Below the pieces are notes generated by a model that worked only from the letters and a program-made list of their open reading frames with translations, searched no databases and was not told where the DNA came from. The position numbers were made by a program, and so were the translations under genes. From the NCBI GenBank assembly GCA_964568425.1, contig CAZMPO010000035.1:1-8470 (forward strand): DNA of 8,470 nt. The letters are read 5' to 3'. Positions 4,666 to 8,470 of this stretch are shown one piece after another. This DNA is from CAKSQF01 sp964568425 (GTDB lineage Bacteria; Bacillota; Clostridia; Oscillospirales; CAG-272). The first letter of the stretch is position 1. Each line of letters begins with the position of its first letter.

Positions 4666-5243
4666 TTGTGCCGCCCTGCCTTTTGACCGATAAGTGAGAG
4701 CGCGCATCCGATGATCCCCGATGCCAAAATGAAGACCACCGACGACAATTTTACGCAAAGAAGCGTCGTGACGATCATCATAAGCGCAACCGCGATAAAG
4801 ATCGATATCGAAAGCGGCGTCTTTTCGAGCGATCTCCACAGCCTTACCGCCGCCGACCCGATCAGATAGACCACGGCGACCCTTATTCCGCAAAACGCCG
4901 CCGCCACCGCCTCGATCGACATAAATGCGTCGAAAAAGAGGGATATCAGATAAACGATGACAAAGGACGGAATGCAGACCGCGAGCGTCGAGAGTGCAGC
5001 GCCGAGGATGCCGTTTGTCTTGTAGCCGATATATGTCGCGGCATTGACCGCGATCGGACCGGGTGTCGATTCGGCAATGGCGCAAAGATCGAGAAATTCA
5101 TCGCTGTCAAGCCAACCCCGCTTGTCCACCGCCTCACGCTCGAGCAGGGCGATCATCGCGTATCCGCCTCCGAAGGTGAACATCCCGATCTTTAGCATGG
5201 TAAAAAATAGCAAAAACAGCCTGCTTTGTCGTCCGTCCTTCAT
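4662..5243 (-). CDS. Short-chain chromate transporter (CHR) protein, first of the pair
   Basis: A 193-aa membrane protein carrying FTFGGGYAM (22-30), GWLDSDEFLDLCAIAES (43-59) and STPGPIAVNAATYIGY (59-74), the signature of the chromate transporter family, followed by hydrophobic helices to residue 188. ATG 5243 is preferred because GGAGG (5251-5255) is 7 nt upstream; a GTG at 5264 would place the ribosome site inside the gene. It shares clear motifs with the next gene, so the two arose by duplication and probably form a heteromeric transporter. It lies 54 nt behind the metallo-beta-lactamase-fold gene with no promoter I can see between, so it is likely read from the ABC operon promoter. Substrate is inferred only from the family. 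Confidence 0.92.
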   Translation of the reverse strand: MKDGRQSRLFLLFFTMLKIGMFTFGGGYAMIALLEREAVDKRGWLDSDEFLDLCAIAESTPGPIAVNAATYIGYKTNGILGAALSTLAVCIPSFVIVYLISLFFDAFMSIEAVAAAFCGIRVAVVYLIGSAAVRLWRSLEKTPLSISIFIAVALMMIVTTLLCVKLSSVVFILASGIIGCALSLIGQKAGRHK

Positions 5244-5270
5244 ACGGTAGCCTCCGATCCGCACAATTAT

Positions 5271-5291
5271 CTTGTATCTTGTATCTCGTAT
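5271..5291. repeat. Tandem heptamer (CTTGTAT x3)
   Basis: Three head-to-tail copies, CTTGTAT, CTTGTAT and CTCGTAT, fill the gap between the hydrolase gene and the first CHR gene, with a degenerate further unit overlapping the hydrolase stop codon. The array is short enough to vary by slippage and would change the spacing in the operon transcript without touching coding sequence. Confidence 0.8.
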
Positions 5292-5297
5292 CTTCCC

Positions 5298-6419
5298 TCA
5301 CGCCGCCGCTTTTTTGCGCCAATTTTCGGGGCAGGTGCGATTTTGCTTGAACCAATCGCTCTCGCGCAGCATACCCGAAAATCCCGAGCACTCGATGCCG
5401 TGACCGTCCGCGCCCGATCTGAATATAATGTCGCCGTTGAAGGAGGTGAATTTGTCCGCCTTATAATCGGTGCAGAGCGTGGTGACATAGACTCGGTCGG
5501 TGTACTTTGCTATCCTGTCGCAAAAATCCTGCGTGGGGAACTGATTTTTAATGTTGTCTGTGTACTCCGAGCTGCCTGCGCAACAGCAGACGCAGACATA
5601 TTCGGGCTGTATCACAGAGAGCAGTGTGTCGGTCGAGGATGTTTTCGAACCGTGATGACCTGCCTTGTAGAGCGTGACGCGGGGCAGATCGTTCATCTTG
5701 ACAAGATATGCCTCGCCCTCGCTTTCGAGATCGCCCGTGAACAGATAATTCTCGCCGCCGTTCGATATCAAAACGCAGACCGAGTAGTTGTTTTCGCTCG
5801 ATGTCTTGTTGTAATAGAAAAAGTTGTCGAGGACATGAAGCTCTATGCCGTCACCGAGATCAAAGCTGTCCTTGCCGGTCTGCACGCACTGCGCCGCAGT
5901 GTAATGCTTTGCACCGCGCTCGATCGCGTCGTCAAGCTCGCGAAGGTAATTGCCGTACATCACGGCGTCCCTGTCGTGATTGGTTATCGAAAAGTCGATC
6001 ACCGTGCCGATGTCGTAGAGATCGAATATGCTGTCGGTGCTCTCGTTTGTGGCAAAGCCCGCATAGTGATCCTCATGCGCGTGGGTCACTATCACATATT
6101 CGAGCTTTTTGTCGGTGACATATCTGTCAATGTAGTCGCAGATCTCGGAGATGCTCGATCGCCGCGACCCGGCATCGATCAAAATGTCGGTGTCTCCCGC
6201 CTTGATGTAGGTGCAGTCGCCCGTGTATTTGTTTCCGAGCTCGGGAAAGTGTATCGATATCTTCGAGCTGTCGACGATCGGCGTCGGGTCTTTTTGATCG
6301 ATGTACTCGACATAGTAGAAGGTCCCGAGCACGCCTGCCGCAAAACCGATAAGAAAGCTTATCAGCACCAACAGTGCGACACTTTTTTTACCTTTGTTTA
6401 ACAATTGCGAAATCTTCAA
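5298..6419 (-). CDS. Membrane-anchored ComEC/Rec2-like metallo-beta-lactamase-fold hydrolase
   Basis: A 373-aa protein with an uncleaved-looking N-terminal membrane helix (about residues 14-36) after a lysine-rich start, so the catalytic part should face outward. MBL-fold motifs are complete: LIDAGS (80-85), H113-x-H115-x-D117-H118, FTGDLE (227-232) with D230, and KAGHHGSKTSS (252-262) with H255. The ENNYSVCVLI strand (209-218) and the GHHGS motif place it with stand-alone relatives of the ComEC C-terminal domain, which in ComEC degrades the non-transforming DNA strand. Its own substrate is unknown. TTG 6419 is the start, with GAGGTGA (6435-6429) 9 nt upstream, overlapping the permease stop. 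There is no ComEC channel domain. A cysteine cluster (CVCCC, 276-280) replaces the usual serine/glycine stretch near the C-terminus. Confidence 0.88.
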   Translation of the reverse strand: MKISQLLNKGKKSVALLVLISFLIGFAAGVLGTFYYVEYIDQKDPTPIVDSSKISIHFPELGNKYTGDCTYIKAGDTDILIDAGSRRSSISEICDYIDRYVTDKKLEYVIVTHAHEDHYAGFATNESTDSIFDLYDIGTVIDFSITNHDRDAVMYGNYLRELDDAIERGAKHYTAAQCVQTGKDSFDLGDGIELHVLDNFFYYNKTSSENNYSVCVLISNGGENYLFTGDLESEGEAYLVKMNDLPRVTLYKAGHHGSKTSSTDTLLSVIQPEYVCVCCCAGSSEYTDNIKNQFPTQDFCDRIAKYTDRVYVTTLCTDYKADKFTSFNGDIIFRSGADGHGIECSGFSGMLRESDWFKQNRTCPENWRKKAAA

Positions 6420-6428
6420 TTTGTTTTC

Positions 6429-7352
6429 TCACCTCTTGAGCCCTCTTTTACGAGGGCTTTTTTTGCGTGATGCGGCAATGTTCAGCAAAATATAGACCCC
6501 GAGGAGCGCGAGCGTTGATGCACAAATTATGATGTACGCACTCTCCTCGCTGATGACATGATCGAAAAAGGAAACATTGCAGTCAAGCGAGCTCATGATG
6601 CCCGACGCGACCTCAGACGGAAGTCCCTCCTTCTCCATCTCCCCGATCGCACCGCGCATCGCGTGCAGACGCATGAGCGATGTGCCATATGTGCCGGGCA
6701 GGAAGGATACGACATGCCGCAGACCCTCGCTGAATGAAGACAGCGGCATGTACGCGCCGCAGATGAAGCCGTATCCCGAGCTGATGATCGTGCCGACTGC
6801 AGATATCTGCCCCTGCGTTGATAAAAAGAAGTTCACGACCGAGGACAGCGCGCTCCCGAACAGCACGATGATGACAACATCAAGCAGAAGGAGAAACGTG
6901 TCGACTGCCGACATGTACCATCCGATCGATGCAGTGTAGATAAGACAGATCGCCGTCGCGACAAAACAAACGGCAAGCGTGGTCGTGAGATTTGCAAAAT
7001 AATATGAAAGCGAGAGCGTGGACGGCTTTACGGGCGAGACGAGCAGATCGTTTATAATGCCGTTTGCCTTGTCCTGAACCATGAGGAAATTGGAGCAAAA
7101 GGCGACCGTCACGCAAGAGACTGCCAGCAGAGACGATACCAGCTCGCCGCATACAAGCCCGTCTATCAGCGAGTCTGATATCGACAGCCCCTCGGGGCAG
7201 GAGGAGCAAAAACTGTCGCGGTATACATTGCCGAGAAAGGTCACATATAAAACGAGCAGGATGGCGGGCGTGATCAGCGAGGTGAAAAACATCCCCTTGT
7301 CCTTGAAAAAGAGCTTGATGTTTCTTCTTGTGAGTTCATAAAAAGTTTTCAT
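6429..7352 (-). CDS. ABC-2 type transporter permease
   Basis: A 307-aa integral membrane protein of the ABC-2 family: an N-terminal cytoplasmic helix (1-20), a first membrane helix at about 22-41, an extracellular loop with a C49-x-x-C52 pair, then helices at about 67-93, 113-138, 148-178, 185-205 and 277-297, and a basic tail (RKKSPRKRG). The motif around VQDKANGIINDLLVSPVKPS (92-111) is typical of drug- and polyketide-resistance exporters of the DrrB type. The ATG at 7352 overlaps the ATPase TGA (ATGA, 4-nt overlap) and has its own GGAGG (7364-7360) at 7 nt. It should pair with the upstream ATPase as a homodimeric exporter. Cargo is unknown. The 3' end contains a hairpin that looks like a terminator only on the opposite strand. 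Confidence 0.92.
   Translation of the reverse strand: MKTFYELTRRNIKLFFKDKGMFFTSLITPAILLVLYVTFLGNVYRDSFCSSCPEGLSISDSLIDGLVCGELVSSLLAVSCVTVAFCSNFLMVQDKANGIINDLLVSPVKPSTLSLSYYFANLTTTLAVCFVATAICLIYTASIGWYMSAVDTFLLLLDVVIIVLFGSALSSVVNFFLSTQGQISAVGTIISSGYGFICGAYMPLSSFSEGLRHVVSFLPGTYGTSLMRLHAMRGAIGEMEKEGLPSEVASGIMSSLDCNVSFFDHVISEESAYIIICASTLALLGVYILLNIAASRKKSPRKRGLKR
6439..6464 (+). terminator. Plus-strand intrinsic terminator shape inside the permease 3' end
   Basis: AGCCCTC (6439-6445) and GAGGGCT (6452-6458) form a 7-bp stem with a 6-nt loop, followed by seven Ts on the plus strand (6458-6464). No plus-strand gene leads into it, so it would stop antisense transcription. On the sense strand it is just a hairpin a few bases ahead of the hydrolase ribosome site. 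It may be chance, since it encodes the basic SPRKRG tail. Confidence 0.4.
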
Positions 7353-8269
7353 TTGTCTGCCTCCCCAAGTTTCTTTCCGGTCACGGCGAGGAATACGTCA
7401 TCCATTTTGCCCTTGACTATCTCGTAATCGACAAAAATCTCGGGGTGCGCTATTATCAGCTCTGTCGCCACGCCGACATTCGGTACCGATAGCCTGTAGG
7501 CGTCGCGTATCTGCTCGTAGTCATACCCGAGTGCCTTGACACTTGCCTCGTCCACACCGTACAGCGTGATATAGTCGCCTGCATAGGTGTTCTTTAATTC
7601 GAGCGGACTGCCCTTTGCCGCGATCTCGCCACTATCGATGATCACAACATAGTCGGCATCCGCCGCCTCCTCCATGTAATGCGTCGTCAAAAAGACGGTC
7701 ATGCCCTCGCTTTTTTGCAGATCGTGGATGACATTCCACAAATTCCTTCGCGTTTGCGGATCAAGCCCTGTCGTTGGCTCGTCAAGTATCAGCACACGCG
7801 GTTTGTGGATGAGTGCTCTTGCGACGTCGATCCGCCGTCTTTGACCGCCCGACAGCTTGCCGACCGGACGCTTTAATATGTCCGAAAAGTCGAGCAGCTC
7901 GCAAAGCTCGCAAAGACGCCGCCCGAAGGACTCGCCGACAATGCCGTAGAGTGCCGCGCGAGATCTTAAATTGTCCTCGACCGACAGCGCACCGTCAAGC
8001 AGGGAATTTTGAAAAACTACGCCAAGCTCGCCCTTTATGTCGTCATATCCAAACTCGGTGTCCCGACCGCAGACGATGACCCGTCCGCTGTCCTTTTCGA
8101 GCTTGCTGCAGATTATGCCTATCGTCGTTGATTTTCCCGCACCGTTTACCCCGAGAAAGGCAAACAGCTCGCCCTCGCGCACAGAAAAACTGAGCGATCT
8201 GACAGCCTTTACATCGCCGAAGCTCTTGCATAGACTCTCTATCTCGATCACATTGCCCAAATTGCTCAT
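7349..8269 (-). CDS. ABC transporter ATP-binding protein (DrrA-like exporter ATPase)
   Basis: A 306-aa cytoplasmic ATPase with all nucleotide-binding motifs: Walker A GVNGAGKST (40-48, with V in place of the usual P), Q-loop Q87, signature LSGGQ (139-143), Walker B VLILDEP (159-165), D-loop GLDP (168-171) and switch H197. The C-terminal extension (about 225-306) is typical of exporter ATPases of the DrrA/CcmA type. ATG 8269 is supported by AAGAGGG about 5 nt upstream. It powers the adjacent ABC-2 permease, with which it overlaps by 4 nt, and is the first gene of the apparent five-gene operon. An inverted repeat and a consensus promoter lie directly upstream. Substrate could be a peptide, lipid, antibiotic or bacteriocin; the sequence does not say. 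Confidence 0.95.
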   Translation of the reverse strand: MSNLGNVIEIESLCKSFGDVKAVRSLSFSVREGELFAFLGVNGAGKSTTIGIICSKLEKDSGRVIVCGRDTEFGYDDIKGELGVVFQNSLLDGALSVEDNLRSRAALYGIVGESFGRRLCELCELLDFSDILKRPVGKLSGGQRRRIDVARALIHKPRVLILDEPTTGLDPQTRRNLWNVIHDLQKSEGMTVFLTTHYMEEAADADYVVIIDSGEIAAKGSPLELKNTYAGDYITLYGVDEASVKALGYDYEQIRDAYRLSVPNVGVATELIIAHPEIFVDYEIVKGKMDDVFLAVTGKKLGEADK

Positions 8270-8298
8270 ATTGACCCTCTTTTCTTTTTGTACCGATC

Positions 8299-8328
8299 AA
8301 TTACATCCGTTGTATTACGCATGTAATT
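8299..8328. promoter_or_regulatory. Inverted repeat in the ABC operon leader, candidate operator
   Basis: AATTACAT (8299-8306) and ATGTAATT (8321-8328) are perfect 8-bp arms with a 14-nt spacer. A nested repeat ATTAC-GCAT-GTAAT (8314-8327) and two direct TTGTAT copies (8311-8316 and 8331-8336, 20 nt apart) lie in the same stretch. All are just downstream of the -10 box, a position where a bound repressor would block transcription. Confidence 0.55.
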
Positions 8329-8339
8329 TATTGTATGAT

Positions 8340-8368
8340 ATTATACCATATCCGCAGTCAATTGTCAA
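8340..8368 (-). promoter_or_regulatory. Consensus sigma-A promoter of the ABC/MBL/CHR operon
   Basis: On the minus strand, perfect TTGACA (8368-8363) and perfect TATAAT (8345-8340) are 17 nt apart, with TGG directly before the -10 (TGn extension). Transcription would start near 8333, leaving a leader of about 64 nt to ATG 8269 that contains the inverted repeat. A promoter this strong usually needs a repressor. Confidence 0.88.
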
Positions 8369-8399
8369 TACATTTCGCCGCATTTTTCAATAATTTTGC

Positions 8400-8434
8400 A
8401 AAAAAATAAAAGTCCCTCGGCACCCCAAGCGACT
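8400..8434 (-). terminator. Intrinsic terminator of a transcript entering from the right
   Basis: On the minus strand AGTCGCTTGG pairs with CCGAGGGACT (10 positions, one G-G mismatch and one wobble) around a GGTG loop, followed by TTTATTTTTTT. It ends an upstream minus-strand transcript before the ABC operon promoter, so that operon is transcriptionally separate from its right-hand neighbour. Confidence 0.75.
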
Positions 8435-8441
8435 CATCTGC

Positions 8442-8470
8442 GTGTAATGAAGTACACAACTTCATTGCAC
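8442..8470. other. 12-bp stem-loop at the window edge
   Basis: GTGTAATGAAGT and ACTTCATTGCAC pair over 12 positions with one T-G wobble and an ACACA loop. It is 7 nt from the terminator stem on the same minus-strand transcript and may be part of a 3' untranslated region, a small RNA or a repeat. The window ends at its last base, so what precedes it is unseen. Confidence 0.45.

Noticed and set aside
4160..4693. 177-codon plus-strand open frame
   Set aside because: Antisense shadow of the second CHR gene, rich in serine and alanine, with no recognisable domain.
5226..6401. 391-codon plus-strand open frame
   Set aside because: It lies antisense to the MBL-fold gene, whose catalytic motifs are complete. 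The long frame is a by-product of GC-biased codon use, with no ribosome site or family motif.
8411..8440. GGGGTGCCGAG on the minus strand as a TPP riboswitch or T-box fragment
   Set aside because: The rest of either consensus is absent, and the bases are fully used in a terminator stem followed by a T-run.
1..8470. CRISPR array, tRNA, rRNA, insertion sequence or phage genes
   Set aside because: No regularly spaced repeats, no cloverleaf or rRNA-like segments, and no transposase or integrase motifs were seen on either strand.

Overview
The window looks like chromosomal DNA of a Clostridia-type Firmicute, probably Oscillospirales/Ruminococcaceae-like. The basis is strong GGAGG-type ribosome binding sites, frequent TTG starts, sigma-A promoters with TGn-extended -10 boxes, moderate GC content, and proteins typical of gut Clostridia. 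No rRNA, tRNA, transposase, integrase or CRISPR array is visible. The genus assignment is inference.

Layout: a minus-strand YfcE/MJ0936-type phosphodiesterase (130-618) lies divergent from a plus-strand run of three small uncharacterised proteins (701-1679). The third of these has ACG where its start codon should be. This run meets a minus-strand Wzx/MATE-type flippase (1663-3072) tail to tail, with a 17-nt overlap. The flippase has its own sigma-A promoter and a dyad over the predicted transcription start. Next is a 66-aa XRE regulator (3334-3534), also on the minus strand. It is preceded by a structured leader of about 180 nt with a possible 14-codon upstream reading frame and three stem-loops, and is followed by a perfect 16-bp hairpin. 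About 340 bases upstream of the leader promoter hold no gene I can defend.

The right half is one apparent minus-strand operon read from a consensus promoter (TTGACA-N17-TATAAT) at 8340-8368. Its order is ABC ATPase, ABC-2 permease, membrane-anchored ComEC-like metallo-beta-lactamase-fold hydrolase, and two short chromate-transporter (CHR) proteins. Spacing is tight: 4-nt ATGA-type overlaps within each transporter pair, a 9-nt gap before the hydrolase, and a 54-nt gap holding a tandem heptamer before the first CHR gene. An inverted repeat between promoter and first gene is a candidate operator. At the right edge, an intrinsic terminator on the minus strand marks the end of another transcript entering from outside.

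The parts least explained by known families are the three-small-gene operon with its missing start codon, the leader of the small XRE regulator, and the combination of an ABC exporter, a secreted-side MBL hydrolase and a CHR pair under one dyad-bearing promoter. No single feature is a proven new system. Several are testable.
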